From: Erythrocercus mccallii
Taxonomy: Eukaryota; Chordata; Aves; Passeriformes; Dicruridae
Direction: 5' to 3'
DNA: 64,000 nucleotides
NCBI GenBank assembly: GCA_013397435.1
Contig: VZRG01002366.1
Coordinates: 42,026 to 106,025 of the forward strand
In this document: positions 38,083 through 51,347 of the stretch, one piece after another
How the letters are laid out: each line of letters starts with the position of its first letter
Numbering within the stretch: position 1 is the first letter of the stretch
Position numbers and translations under genes: made by a program
Notes under the pieces: model-generated
What the model saw: only the letters and a program-made list of their open reading frames with translations
What the model was told of the DNA's origin: nothing
Databases searched by the model: none

Positions 38083-40782
38083 AGAACTACTATTTACAAG
38101 TTCAAGAACTGCTAGAGAGAAAATAATAATGACCAGAAGACTTCATATGTGAGCAGATGAAATTCTGTTTATGACTTGAGTCCACAGCTTCATTGCTCAT
38201 CATAATGTACTCTGCAGGAAAAGCAACAGGATTGGCAAACATTATGAGGATAGTGATAAAATTGTTAACTGCTGTCAAACTGCTGTTAAGCAACACTGTG
38301 TAGAGTGAGTAATAAGCTTTGGCTGTTTAGTGCTTCTATGACTGCCTTCTTGACACATCTGAGTGGTTACGATTGCTGTGAATCGTGAAACAGGCTCACT
38401 GCAAAAGCAGAGAGCAAAATTTCTGCAGGTAGCTAAGGGTGTGATTTCAGGCACTTCAGGCAGATTTAGTAAATTTGCAGGGCTGCATGAAAGAACAGTT
38501 TCCATAGTCTAGCTTCATATCCCTTCATCTGCTTGTGGTACATGCAAACAGAATCAAAAAATTAACATTGTAACAGGCAGGAGGAAGATTCTCTTTTGTT
38601 GTTCAACACTTCATGTTGTTCATTCCACAGGTAAGAGGAAAGGAAGACAACCATTTCAGCACTCATCCGATCTTAGATGGTTTTATGTCAGTTGCAAAAG
38701 GGCTCCCTATAGTGAGAAGAATTGTAATTTATTTTTTCAATGAAATAAAAACTTCTCTCTTTTAAAATTCTCTGTACAGCTGTATTACCTATTACATGGG
38801 TCACAAAAATGCCAGTTTCTAGTATTTCTCATTTGCTTTCTCACTTCCATAAAAATATTTACATAGGAATACTGCATTGGGAAAGGGGAAGGAATTTAAT
38901 AAAAAGAGGAAAAGTTCAAAACAAGCCACAAACAGGAAACAAACCCCTTAACAGCAGTATTTTAAAGAAGATTAAAAGTTTACCTGGGTTTGGTAGGAAG
39001 AAGAGGAGTTTGGATGTAGTACACATTCCTTGATAAATAAGATGTGCCTGGAAAACACTTGGATAACGTAGTAGCGTCATACTGGAGATCACCTAAGTCC
39101 ATAGTGTTTTGAAACATCAATAAAAGAAGTAGGCATCATTGTCTAACTTTTGCTTTCTACTCTTACCTTGCTGTCCAAAATAGAGCCACTTCATTTTTTT
39201 CATATTCCCTTGCATATTTCTTTCTTTAATTTCTGAAAATACTCCCATTTGCTTCTGATTTAATTCAGATTGCTGCCTCCATTCCTCTGACTAATTTTGT
39301 TTGTGCCTTATTTTTTTGTGCTTCTGTATTTTCTTATTGCCATCATCATTTCAATGACACAACATTAAAATGCAGTTTCTTATACTGAAGAGTTAGCAAG
39401 TCTGCTGACTGTAGTTTTGTAGTGGGTAGACACAGAAGGCATCAAGAAATTCAGATGTTGAAAAACATAATCTGATGGCCCTCAAGGGTAGTGGGGAAAC
39501 TAAACCATAATTACTAAATGTTAAAAATATGTCGCTATTTCATAGGTGCTTCTCTGGCAAAATAAGTACTGTGAAACTTGCCTGATTTTCCTGTGTCTGT
39601 GTCCATGTCTGTATCTGTGTAAACAGATACATAAGCTGCAAAGTGAAACATAACAACAAGAACTCTCCCTTGATATGCACTTTTAACAATAAATATATGA
39701 AATTACTGTTGTTGACTCCAGTCTGCTCATATGTCATTTTGCTGAAGTAATGTGTGTGAGGTTGAGTTTTGACCAATGAAACCAGCACACAACAGTGTGA
39801 ACTGTTAATTTTTTGTAAGCAGGAAAACTAATTTTAAGAGCACCTTAAAAAGTCAAGCATTTGCAAGGGGGAAGGTAGAGATAGTCACAGCTGCCCTCCA
39901 GTAGCACACACAGTAATGTAGCTAAGGAACATGCTCTGAGTCTGCATCGCTCGCAATAGGATTTAGCTGGAAAAATTTGAAATCAAGTGACATTAACTAA
40001 TTCACTCTCTTTAGGCCATTCACATGCTGTAGTTGCAAAAATTCGCTAAAGCACATCAGCAAACAAATTAGTTCTTTTATATTTGCCGTCTTTGTTTCCA
40101 TTGATTAGGATATTTGTGTCCTTTCTTTTAATATTTGTTCTTCAGTTGTGTGTCTGAAATAAAATGTAAGCTAAAATACAGTTGAAAACCTTATTGAAGT
40201 AGGAGTTTCCCTACATCCCCATAAAAAGCAATAAGTGTTGCAAAGATTGCTGCACATCACGTTTGGGGACATAGGCTTTCCTTAATGATCTACAAGAAAA
40301 ACTTTCAAACATTAGAAAAATGGGGAGTACCACAGTTTATTCTTGAGTATACCTAGTCTGGACTTTGCCTTGAGGGGAAGACTGCCTCAATTTGGTATCC
40401 ATCTGGTACCTAGGGATTTTAAGATTAAGAAGAATTTGGAGATATCTTAAAAATTTTCTTCTCTGTCACATGTCAAACATGCTATCTTGGGAGTGTTCCT
40501 GGGCTTACTTCTGTCCAAGTCATTTCAAGGGAAGCTTTGACTTAAAAGTTCAGGACAGAGACTCCTCTCTAGTTTGCCAGCAAAATAAAAATTGTATTGA
40601 TCAATAACATTTCATTCTTTTGCTCTAAAACAACTGATGAAAAACAGGGCTTAGTCCTACACTTACATAGTGTCTTTAAAATACATTTTAGTTACTCAGA
40701 TAAATTTAAACACAAAAATGGATTCATGACTGTATAGGCAAACGATTGCATGTTTGTAACCTCTGTCACTTGCCTTCTTCAG

Positions 40783-40926
40783 CTTCCAGAGCTAAACTCA
40801 GCATGATCAACACTATGTCAAAAATCCGAGGCCAGGAAAAGGGACCGGGCTATCCTCAGGCAGAAGCCTTGCTGGCAGATGCGATGCTGAAATTTGGCCG
40901 AGAACTTGGTGAAGAATGCAACTTTG
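40783..40926 (+). CDS. SH3GL2: SH3GL2 exon 4 (residues 63-110, codon 111 split)
   Basis: This 144-nt exon starts with CT, which completes Ala63 begun in exon 3. It encodes [18 protein letters not shown] and, after further residues, [13 protein letters not shown], then leaves one G for codon 111 before the donor GTAACT. It contains the endophilin-specific insert helix on the concave face of the BAR dimer. The residues that studies of endophilin A1 mutate there, A63, A66 and M70, fall exactly at those numbers here, which supports the reconstructed numbering. Differences from the human protein as I recall it: LAD for LAE and GEECNF for GDDCNF, all conservative. Confidence 0.97.
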
Positions 40927-42816
40927 GTAACTTGTTTACTTCTCTTTCCATTATAATGCAATAAAAATGGTAGGAAAATTACATATAGCTTTCATTATTA
41001 AAGGGCTGCACTCTTATAGAGGAAGAACATCTACAAGGAGCATTAGAGTTCTGCTTCTCTGCAAGAGGCATTAGAGTTCTGCTTCATCCAACTTTTCATT
41101 TAAGGTTGTCTAGGCCTGTTTTGAGTCTCTTTCAAAGATTTCGACTAGAGAAATTTTTCTCATAAATAGAAGTCAAATTGTTTCCACTGGGACCCATAAG
41201 CTTGAGCTCTCTGTCATAACTAGTGATACTGTGGCTGTGTTAGATTGAAATATGTACATGTAGAGAAATTTTATTATTGTCTATGCGTATATTGAACAAA
41301 CCACTTTTGTCTTCAGAATCCTTTTATTGTCATCATTGCAGGCAAGGAATAAAAACTATTACATTTTTAATAGACTTTAGCCTTTTTCTGACCAAATTCC
41401 ACATTTTAAGGCACTAGTAAATACTCCTATCTCATCTGTTAACTGCTCCTCCCTCCAAGCCCAAATGAGTTTACAGCTGTCTGACTTACAAATGTTAAAC
41501 TGACTCTTAAAACTATGTTCAACAGTAGAGTTCTGATTATAAAAATATGAGATTCACAATAGCATACTTTGTATTTCTGTCTTGTTTGTGTGGATTTCTC
41601 TGTGGCCATTTTTACATGACAGCACACAGGACTCTCAAATGGGACTGCAAAAATTCTGTTCTCCATTTGAACCATCATAAAATTGTTTTCCTGACATAAA
41701 GACATTTAGAATGGAAAAAGTACTTTCTTACTTGTTCTATGTAATTCACTAGTGAGCTTGACAAATGTAGTTTCATTTATGCTAAATACTATTGATTTTT
41801 CTTAAAATTGGTTGTCTTTCATTTACTAAATTTCAAACACATTTTTAAAAGGAAAATGAAGAACTAATATAGTCTAGTTTATGCAAATTGCTTTGTATTC
41901 TGTGATAGCTGCACTACCATGCAGAATAGATACAGCAATTTTCACATTCTTAACTAATAGCAGCTATTACAGCTATTCATCACTCTTTATCCAAATCTGG
42001 AAGGCTCTCTCATTCTGCAGTGCATTACTGGCATCTGCTGCTTGGGAGACAAAGCTTCTCACATATTTTGGTTTTCAGACCCGTCATATTCTTTGAAAGT
42101 GTGGGATTTTTGTCTTTAACCTGTACCTCAAACCAGGAGGGTATGTTTGAGCTTATTGCTTTTCTTTTTATGCAATAAAAGTAAAACAGAGTGATAATTT
42201 TTGTGACCCTCAAGTTAATCTTGGAGGAAATTTCAAAAGGCAGTTAGGGTTATTGAAGTTTATGAGCTTCATACATCTACACTTGAGTAGTCTGTCTAGT
42301 GGACCTCTCAACTGTAGTAGTATTATGAAGTCTATAGCTCATTAAAAAAACCCTAAAAAACCCTTTCATTAAAAAAAACCAAATTGTGAAATTGTTAAGA
42401 ATTTTTACATTTGGTACTGTGACCAGTCTCACTAACAGAAATGGGGAGACTTAGAATCAAATGAAAACTATTTTTAATGCAGTGTGGTGATGATACCACC
42501 AAGTAAATACAGTTAATTCTGTTCTAGCATATTTATTTCAACAGAGGAATGAATGAACAATAATAGATATGGAGGACCCTGTCTTGACACAGCACAGAAC
42601 CACATATTCAGCTGTATTACAAGGCATGAACTGTGGTGGCCGCAGGAGTGTAAAATCTCTGTTGCTCTTTCACATAGTGCATCATCCTCTGTTTCTTTCC
42701 TAAACTTGAGACCTAAAATGAAATACTAACTGAAGTTGCCATGAAGTTTCTGTGACTCAGTTTCATTCTACTGGAATTCAAAACGAAGTTATTTTGACTG
42801 CATCTTTTTTATTCAG
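40927..42816 (+). other. SH3GL2: SH3GL2 intron 4
   Basis: This 1890-bp AT-rich intron contains a two-copy tandem duplication near 41035-41085. I see no other recognisable element. Confidence 0.85.
41035..41085. repeat. 28-bp imperfect tandem duplication in intron 4
   Basis: The core CATTAGAGTTCTGCTTC occurs at 41041 and again at 41069, with partly similar AAGAG flanks. The period is 28 bp. Confidence 0.85.
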
Positions 42817-42950
42817 GACCAGCACTTGTTGATGTGGGAGAAGCTATGAAGGAGCTTTCTGAAGTCAAGGACTCCTTAGACATGGAAGTGAAGCAAAACT
42901 TCATTGACCCACTTCAAAATCTCCATGACAAAGATCTGAGAGAAATACAG
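42817..42950 (+). CDS. SH3GL2: SH3GL2 exon 5 (residues 111-155)
   Basis: This 134-nt exon completes Gly111 and encodes 44 more residues, including [20 protein letters not shown] and [17 protein letters not shown]. It ends in phase 0 at CAG before the donor GTATTG. The acceptor is TTTATTCAG. It belongs to BAR helix 2, and the [18 protein letters not shown] stretch is strongly conserved among A-type endophilins. VDVG replaces the recalled human GEVG, and Met replaces Ile in SLDM. Confidence 0.97.
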
Positions 42951-44026
42951 GTATTGTCCTCAATGCAGCATTTTAATAATTCCAGATGTGTCTATATGTT
43001 TCAAATTTTTGTTAGTTGTGTAGTTTAAAATGGGGCATTGAGGTTTGAAAATGACCTGATTTTTGTCTCTTTTGGCTTGAATTTAGCTTTCCAATTCTGT
43101 GTCTCATGTTGATGCTTTAGAAAGGGAAAGATATAAATTTTAGCATTTTTTGATGGCAATATTTTCAGTCTTGTGCAGGCATGAACACAGTACTCCAATC
43201 TTGCCATTTGAAAGCTCACTTCACAAAACAGATGTACCGATGTTTATGTTTCATTTTCTAGTGCATGGCAAAGGCTTATCTGTGTAAGCAGCTGCGCTTT
43301 TCAGCTCAGTAAGGCTTTTGTACTGTTAAATATATGTGGATATGGATATCTTGGACTGTTTGATATAATTTAGAAAATGGGCGGTTATAAATATTGTATT
43401 GGATGATAAATTGATTCTTCCGAGAGAAAATAAACACCTCAAGTAATCATGGTCATGCTGATAGCATTAACTTCTGGCCAGTTGTATGCAGCAGCTGCTA
43501 AACAGATGAACATGAATGTTACCTCAGTTAATAATCTAGGAATCTTCAGTATAAGATAGCATTAAGATAATTTAGTAGTCTGATAGAAATGATAAAAATA
43601 TTTTCTGTGTTGCTTTGTTTAGGAATGCTGTAACACAGACAAAAATGTACTAAGTTGTGCTTTTAAAAGAATTTCTCCTGAACACCTGGGAAAAAAACCC
43701 CATAGTGTTCAGATAATTCTTCATTAGAGTTAAAAAGTTCAGGTAATTCTTCATTAGAGTTAAAAAACAAGAAACCTGCATATCTTTTATAAAGATGGCA
43801 ATTGAAGTTGTCCATTCTGCACTTTATTAGTGTTGATCTGTCATTTAGATGACATTACTTCTTAAATGATACATAAACCAACATATTTCATTATTCTTAA
43901 TTCTCTCCACTGGGAAAGGATTAGTAGACAACAAACAGCATGTGCTTCCAAGTGTGCATGGACTATGTCAGGAGAGTTGGGGAAGGTCCTTTACTGTCTG
44001 CCTGCATTTATGTTTTGTTTCTTTAG
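42951..44026 (+). other. SH3GL2: SH3GL2 intron 5
   Basis: This is the shortest intron here (1076 bp). It contains a 30-bp two-copy tandem duplication at 43707-43766 and nothing else I can name. Confidence 0.85.
43707..43766. repeat. 30-bp tandem duplication in intron 5
   Basis: Two copies of a unit starting GTTCAG and ending GAGTTAAAAA differ at one base (A/G at position 7). Confidence 0.9.
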
Positions 44027-44185
44027 CACCACTTGAAGAAAATGGAGGGTCGACGCCTGGATTTTGATTACAAGAAGAAAAGACAGGGCAAGCTCCCTGA
44101 TGAAGAGCTTCGTCAAGCTCTGGAGAAATTTGATGAATCAAAAGAAATTGCTGAGTCAAGCATGTTTAACCTTCTAGAGATGGAT
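44027..44185 (+). CDS. SH3GL2: SH3GL2 exon 6 (residues 156-208)
   Basis: This 159-nt exon encodes 53 whole codons. It carries the basic segment [20 protein letters not shown] near residues 156-175, which lies toward the tip of the BAR crescent where lysines contact acidic lipid heads. It continues as [20 protein letters not shown] and [10 protein letters not shown]. The acceptor is TTTCTTTAG and the donor GTGAGA, a GT donor slightly weaker than those of the neighbouring exons. Methionine replaces leucine in KKMEG, and leucine replaces isoleucine in GKLPDEE, compared with the human protein as I recall it. Confidence 0.97.
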
Positions 44186-45412
44186 GTGAGATAACCCTTG
44201 TTAATCTTTGACCAGAGTCTTAGAAAGATAGAGGAAACACTTTCCTCCTTGTTGAACACAGTGAAAGGCTCAGAAGCTATAGTAATGTACAGTATGTTCA
44301 TGTAGGAACAATTTCTTAGGTATTTTATAGGTAACTGAGCTAGAGAATGTAAGTCTTCTGTAGCATTGATGTGCTTTTTAACTGCAAAGCATTACTTACA
44401 AAACCAAAGTATCTTTCTCTTTAGAATTATGTAAATATAACTAGTCATGTTTACTTGTGGTTACAGGGTTTGTGACAAGGCTTTTTTGCTTATAGATTGG
44501 TTAAGATTAAGCATTTCCTAGGTTTATCTATTGTTCTATTTATAATTAGTGTTGAAATTGTAAACTTAAGCAAGAAAAACATCTCTATAACATGTCAGCT
44601 GAGGTCTGTCTTATAGAATATGTAGTCAAGGGAAATTAATTTTAAGTATTTCTGTTGATGTGAATTATTTGACTTATTTTAAGTACACACCTATTCTAAC
44701 TCTTCATTTTGTTACCAGATTACTGTAGAGGACCTATAACAAACCTGCAAATATTTGCATATAGAACTTAATATTTGCACAGGAATTAAATATAGCTGCA
44801 CTGAAATGAAAAAAATGTAAAAAGTTTGTCGTTTTAATCTTTTTACTAACATCCCTGCCCATGTGTGCAAATGGAAACTGCTAGAAATTGCACTGCCCAC
44901 AAAGTGGGGGTCTGGGTGCTTTTTCCCTCATGAAGTGGAATGCTCTCTGCCCGCACTACACATATTCTGCATCCCAGAGTATGTAGTATTTTTCTGTTTT
45001 GGTTTGCTTCACAGGTCAGAATACAACAGAAGCATGGCCATAGTCCCTATGGTTCTCATTCTTCAAAGGCAGGGAGGGAGAAGGTTCATTATGCTCTCAT
45101 TACAGTCTCGTTTTTACTTTTATAGTGTTTGCTGAATGTGGTAGGTCTGTAGGCTGCTGTTCATGCAAATCAGCCATGGAGAGATGATCAGTGGAGAAGA
45201 GTTGCAGCTACCATTCCAGATCAGGTCATAACCAGATTTGGTAATGAATAAAGACTGATATGTAAATATATATTAACTGCTAATTACAAAGATGAAGCAA
45301 GGTTTTAGAGAGCTAAGTTAAACTGCTTTTGCAGTGGACAGTGGTCTTTATTGTCTATTGCCTGAGCTGTTAGTATGCACCTAAGATCTGATGTTTTAAT
45401 GTCAATCCTCAG
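44186..45412 (+). other. SH3GL2: SH3GL2 intron 6
   Basis: The intron is 1227 bp, AT-rich, with no recognised element. Short open frames near 44863-45135 lack any support. Confidence 0.85.
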
Positions 45413-45516
45413 ATTGAACAAGTGAGCCAGCTTTCTGCTCTTGTGCAAGCCCAGCTGGAGTACCACAAGCAGGCCACACAGATCCTACAGCGAGTTACTT
45501 CTAAACTGGAAGATAG
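45413..45516 (+). CDS. SH3GL2: SH3GL2 exon 7 (residues 209-242, codon 243 split)
   Basis: This 104-nt exon encodes [20 protein letters not shown] followed by [14 protein letters not shown], with two bases (AG) of an arginine codon before the donor GTAATG. It forms the last BAR helix, which packs in the dimer core and ends near residue 247. The segment QRVTSKLED is the part that varies most from the recalled mammalian sequence (QQVTVRLEE). The heptad-like hydrophobic spacing is kept. Confidence 0.96.
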
Positions 45517-48500
45517 GTAATGCACTTTTTTTAAGTTTCTCGAATAGTTTGTTGGTTTTACAGAGGTAGAAAACGTTTGGCTAGAATGCAATGCTGTTAT
45601 CTTTCTCAACTTGGAATTTGTAGTTTTTTAAAATCAAGGGCCATTTCATTAGGTGATTGCAAGGTGAGCCTTAAGTGCTTAGGAGATGCATCTACTTCTG
45701 AGTATGAGTTCAGGAAAGCACCTCAGCTGAGTAAAGCTGTGAGTTAACTGAAATTAAGTTAACTGAAATTAAGTGTTTATTAATACTCAATTCAGTGACA
45801 CTCGCAACTTTGGATTCCTTACTGTTTACACATGTATTCATGAAGTGTGTTCATTCTGAAAGAAGATGTTAAAAATTGATTTTGCAAGAGTATCTTGTTG
45901 CATTCTTGTCTACCTGAAGATCTTCCTGAGCCAGTAGTGAGACCCTCATTATTAACCACTTTATTAAATACTCCTTGTATTGTCAGATCAAACTTGATAT
46001 AAGACTTGAGCTACCTCTTCCGTCCCTGTTTGTATAACTGCATATGCCATCAGAATTTCTACAACATCTTTTTTTAAAAGAGTTTCATAATTTCTATTTT
46101 AGAATTTTTGTTTCCATCAGAACAGATTGATCAGCTTCTCACACACTCATCCTTCTTCAAAGAAATTTAACATTTAAGAAAGGTTTCTCTACCAATATGG
46201 TTCTGGCAGACTCTTAGTAAAAGCTGGATATAATTCCCAAGAGGAGATAATGTTCACATACTGTGTGAAGGCAGCTGTTTTGTGATGTCATTAGTATAGA
46301 TCAAGTTGCTAATACTGCTGGGTCAGAGCATGTCAGAGCATGCAGCCTGAAAACCTCATTCAGTTTTAAGTCTTAAGGTCTTTGTGATTAGGAGCAGCAT
46401 TTGTTGTGGTGGATAGGCTGTCCAGCGGACTGTTCCTGGATACAGTTTGCAGTACTGTCTAAGCAGCTAACAACAATTTTTAGCACTTGCAAGAGTACTG
46501 CAATTCACTTCCTTTACAGAAGCTTTAAAAATTCCTCGGGAACAGGTATTTTATTGGACAGTCCATAAATTATGCCATTTAGTGAACATATATCTCTATA
46601 ATAGATTTATCTTCCTGTATCAATTCACATGATCCTTTGCCATTTTGAAATTTCTGCTAACTGGTAAGTATTTTTGCTTCAAGTTTCAGCTGTGATTGTT
46701 TTATCTTTTCAAAGACCTTGCATCAAAATGCTATGGTAATTCAGTTGAACTAATGAACTAACTTTTGCATCTCTAATTGTAAAGAGGCTGCTGGCTAAAT
46801 CATACTTTATCCACACCACTGGACACAAATTGACTGCTGTCGTATGTTCTTGCCAGAGATGGGTCAGGGATGTAGAGCTGTTACTATCCAAACTACTAAT
46901 CTTTCCCTGCTGGTGATAGGCAGGTAGCAGCTAATGCATAACCCTTGGGGTTTGGTTTTTGGTTTTTTTTTTCTTTTTTACTAGATGGACCAGAAAATAA
47001 ATGATTATTTACTTTTAAGCTGAGAAAATTTGTTACTGTTGACTGCCAGTGATGTCTACAGCAGATAACTGTCCATTTTCTATATACTCTTTAAAAGAGT
47101 GAATGGAACCCGTTCATGCTGGCTTCTGCCATGGACAATCTTGCACCTACCAAGACTGTCCTGTGTAAAATATTCACAAAAGAATTTTTTAAAATATGAG
47201 AGAAACTGCAAAACCTGAAAAATTTAAAAATGCACATGTCTTCTATTTTTTTCTGGGCTGTTTAGATTAGGCTTCAAGACTTTCTTCAGGAAGTACAAGT
47301 GAAAGAATTTTTTTCTACACATTAGTGGAAGGCATGAACTTCCTTAAAATGCCATGATTTCAGGAACTGGGAAACATTAGGAGCTTGGGGAACATTGGGA
47401 AACTTTTAGTAAAATTATTAAAACCTGGAAGGTCAGCAAATACTATTTTAAATTCCCTTTTTCACCAAATGAATTGAGAATACATTTTTCCCAACACAGT
47501 ATCATGACAGAGCAGCTGGGAAGCAGGAATGGTTTCCATGGAGGTATTTCTTTTCTTAAGAGACATGGCTCATGCTGAACTTTTGGGTAATTTTTAGCAA
47601 GTCACTAGAACTGTCACCTTACAGTTCATAATCTGAAAAAAATGGTGTTTGTTTCATTAAAGTATTACGTGTAACAGAACTAGTTTAAGCATCTTTTAAA
47701 TTTTTGAAAATTTTTCAAAAATTCATGAAAAAAGTCTTGAAAAAGTAACTTTTGCTAATGAGTGACACACAACAAAGGCTTTTTATTTATTTTGACCACT
47801 TCAAATATTTAAGTGGTTTTGGGGTTTTTTTTTGCTTATGGGTTTGGTTTTTTAATGTGGAAGAAAAGTACTCTCTGGGAGCTGACTTATATTGGTATTT
47901 TGGATGATGAGGAAAACTTTGTAATAAGGATCAAAAGTCAGTAAGTTAGATGCAGATCTTTTTAATAGATAGATCAAAATGTGCTACCAGCGGCAAGTCT
48001 AGGGTAGATGTAGAAGAAGTTAGAGAAATCAACTTGTGTTTTAAGTACAGATCAAATGTTCTTTCATATGTGGAATTAGAAATACATGTCGTAGTTATTC
48101 TGCATAAGCTGCTCTGATTCTGTTCTGAATCCCTTTCTTGGATTTTACCCTGGAATCGGTAAATAGACCCTTCCCTAGAAACTCTAGATTTCTCAATTAG
48201 AAGAATAAGTTGAAATAATAATAAATAAATGGTTATTTTGAGAGTTGGGAAGACTGGACTTCTTTCCCTGTGTGAAACAAGTACTCCAAATTGCAAATTA
48301 ACCAAGCAAGCAGCTATAGTCAGTGCATTCCCACAGAGTCTTCTTGCAAAATGACAAGAGTTGGCAATAATCAATAATTAATGCTTGCAAGGGTTAGAAG
48401 CAAATAAGTCATGCTGAAAATGGGGACATGGATGTTTGTAAAGCCCTTCTCTAAGCGTTGATATTCATGTAACAAGTTTTTCTTTACTATGAGCTCTTTG

Positions 48501-48764
48501 TTTTTGTTAGGAGAAAGGAAGATAGACAAATTGCTAGGTTTCTAAAAGGAATGAAGAATTAACAACTTCCTGGCACAGTCACATCGACTGGCTTTGGTAA
48601 TATAAACTCCTGTTTTAAACAAAAAAACTATTTCAAATGGCACAACTTGTTTACTGTGGATGACTGGTGGAGGAGAACTTCAGCCTTGGAAATAAAGGTG
48701 TTTGGTGCATCTAATCTGCTAACAAGATATTAACTCTTGACATTTAACCTTCATGTTTTGGCAG
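45517..48764 (+). other. SH3GL2: SH3GL2 intron 7
   Basis: The intron is 3248 bp, AT-rich with short T runs. The 142-codon minus-strand open frame at 47946-48374 has no recognisable similarity, lies in AT-rich intron sequence and is most likely chance. Confidence 0.85.
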
Positions 48765-48895
48765 AATAAAAGAGGCATCATCTCAGCCCAGGCGAGAATA
48801 CCAGCCCAAACCCCGTATGAGCCTGGATTTCTCAACTGGTGACAATACACAGCACAATGGAGGAATATCCCATGCCACCACACCCAAACCATCAG
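48765..48895 (+). CDS. SH3GL2: SH3GL2 exon 8, linker (residues 243-286, codon 287 split)
   Basis: This 131-nt exon starts with A, completing Arg243, and encodes [20 protein letters not shown] and then [23 protein letters not shown]. It leaves one G before the donor GTAATG. This is the flexible Pro/Ser/Thr-rich linker between the BAR and SH3 domains, which differs most between paralogs and species. The [14 protein letters not shown] core is typical of A1. The acceptor TTTTGGCAG has a shorter pyrimidine tract than the other acceptors. Confidence 0.96.
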
Positions 48896-51347
48896 GTAAT
48901 GTCAGAGTTTTGTGTCAATGCAGACGTTGCATGCTTTCTTCTGAAGATTAGTTTTTCCATGAGGGAAAATGAGAATGGGGATAGTATATAGGAAAGAAAT
49001 GTTTGAACTCTTGTTTCTTTGTGAAGTGTTCATATCCTCAGGTAGGAGAACAGAGATGGATTATCCACTGCTTTAAATGTGTCTTTTATTCAAAAATTTC
49101 TTTTGTCATAGAAGATTACCCTGAAATACAGATCTTTAACAATGTAGGCATTTAGAGAACCAAAACAACAATTGAAAGTTTTCCATGAAAATGCAGAAAC
49201 CTAAGGCCAGCCAGATCTCCATAACCGTATTCTGCTTTTTAAAATCAGGTATAATGACACGATGAGCCTGAAAGTAAAAATAACTGAAAGAAAAACTAAG
49301 CTATATGAGCTATTTTCTTTGTCCAAGTGGGAGCAGCACAAGTAAGATTAAGCACTGGTATGAATATGCATAATTATTGTCTTAAAGAATGGTTTATTTA
49401 ATATCAGCACATACCACAGAAGGCTTAAAATTTGGTTTTTTTGCACAATATTGATCTGTTATTCCGTGGTAGGGTGAGAGCCACCATCTTTCCAGACCCT
49501 GATTTTAGTTATTCCAGTTTACCTCAGTGACAATTGCTATCAAGTTCCACCTTGCAAGACTGCTTTTTTCATTAGATCTTTAGTCAGGATTTCTTTTCTT
49601 TCAGTCACATCCTGATGTGACTGTTTGATTTTCTTCCACATGTACACAGGAACAGTATCTCCATTTGACACTGACAACAGGAAATTATCTTACACAATCT
49701 TGCAGTCTCCTAGCAATCTCCTCACTATGCCAACAAGGAGAAGGATATAGTAGAGATTCCTTGTGCATTGAGTGTGGCTCAAGGCTTGCATGCTGGAGTT
49801 CTCCTCATTCCACCAGTAATTTTCTTCTTCACTCCTTTCTTTTGTAGTGTCACGAACACTTGTCTGTGCTAAGCCAGAGCAGGACTGATGTTCATGTATC
49901 TCTTCAGCATTTATATTTCCCTCTTCAGAGAGCAGTATTTAACATTTTCTTCAGTAGGGGTTGTGGGGTTGTTTTTTTGTTGTTTTGTTTTTTTAAGAGT
50001 TTATTGGTTTCAGAGGAACACCTTCTTTGGAAATTCTTGAATATATGTTTGGGGTGATTAATTCTAAGAGTTTATTTGCTGATTCTTCCAAATTTCAACT
50101 GGTAGCAATGAGGATACCAAACACACTGTAAGTTTTATTGATGTCAGCACAGTAGTCTTCATGGCAAAGAAACTACAATACACAGGAAGCGATATGCAAA
50201 GAAAAGAAAATAAGATTTCACTATAGAATTTAATAAATTAAATCTGGTATTTGAAAAACTTGTTCTATTGAGATCTATAGAAATGGAAAATTTTTGTCCT
50301 AAAATAACTCAAGCATGGGCCTTCTAACCAGAGTGAGTGTTCAAAATCAGTATGCAGAATGTTTGAATCTGAAACTTACTCATCTTAAAGCCAGTATTAA
50401 TGAAAAAGTAGAATATATATTCTTAGAACTATCATAGTGAAGTGACATGTGCTGGTTCATTCAGACCACTGGAAGTGCAGGAGCATTTACTATGGAAATT
50501 CAGGTGGGGATATGATTTCTTACAGTTTAGTGCTGCTAAATCCTAAATATTTTGACCAGTAACAGTTTTGGTTTTGGTAGGCTTGAAGCTATAGAGACTT
50601 CAGGGGAAGGGAAGAGGGAGCATATTTGTTAATTTCATATATGAAAATCTGATCAAACTAATAACTTATAATTGTATCCATTAGCCATCCTAAAGAGTTT
50701 ATGGTCAGATGTTCTTGAACTAGCATATTAGAAAGCTCTCATTTTCAAACTTTTTCTGAATTTATCCTGATGGGCCTGCAATAAAGTGTTTTGTGGGAAC
50801 GGGGAATAACAGTCTTTGGGAACAGGATATTGAAATTCAGAGGATTAGGAGCATATACACTGGTATAGCTGTACCAGTGAAATTTCCAAATAAAGGGCAA
50901 ACACATAGTTGTACCTTCACTGTTGTTTTAAGCTACCACTTACACTACTTATCTGAGGTAAATATACAAAGTCAGTAAACAAAGCCATATTTCCAGCTTT
51001 ACTTTGCCAGAAAAAAATTAGACCAGATAAAAATTATTAAACAGATAAAAATTAGATTCCAGATTGATCATAGTTAAGCTTTCAGGTCTGGGCTTGACTA
51101 TAGCTTGGTTCTTTTGGGATTCTCAGACTTTTACCAGCAGGCACTGACAGTAACTGAAGACTGTCAGAAGCTAATAGTTATCTTCTAACAAAGTTTGGCA
51201 GTCCAAATAATAGATATCATTGAATAACTGTCATCAGAATATGAGTGATAACAGAAACAGCAAAATCTGCCATAGGTACAGTAGTAAAATGGGTACTCTT
51301 AAGTGCTGAGATTTTAAGCATGTTGTTTCTGTGTTTCTTCTCCTTAG
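48896..51347 (+). other. SH3GL2: SH3GL2 intron 8
   Basis: The intron is 2452 bp with no repeat or gene I can identify, apart from a short G/T-rich patch near 49960-50000. Confidence 0.85.

Larger units (their letters stand above)
36282..40782 (+). other. SH3GL2: SH3GL2 intron 3
   Basis: This is the largest complete intron in the window (4501 bp). It contains a minus-strand LTR-like unit (about 36575-37150), a CR1 3'-end fragment (37630-37800) and an A/C-rich run (38038-38082). The remainder, 38.1-40.78 kb, shows nothing I can name. Confidence 0.85.

Noticed and set aside
47946..48374. 142-codon minus-strand frame in intron 7
   Set aside because: It has no recognisable similarity and lies antisense within an AT-rich intron, so it is most likely chance.
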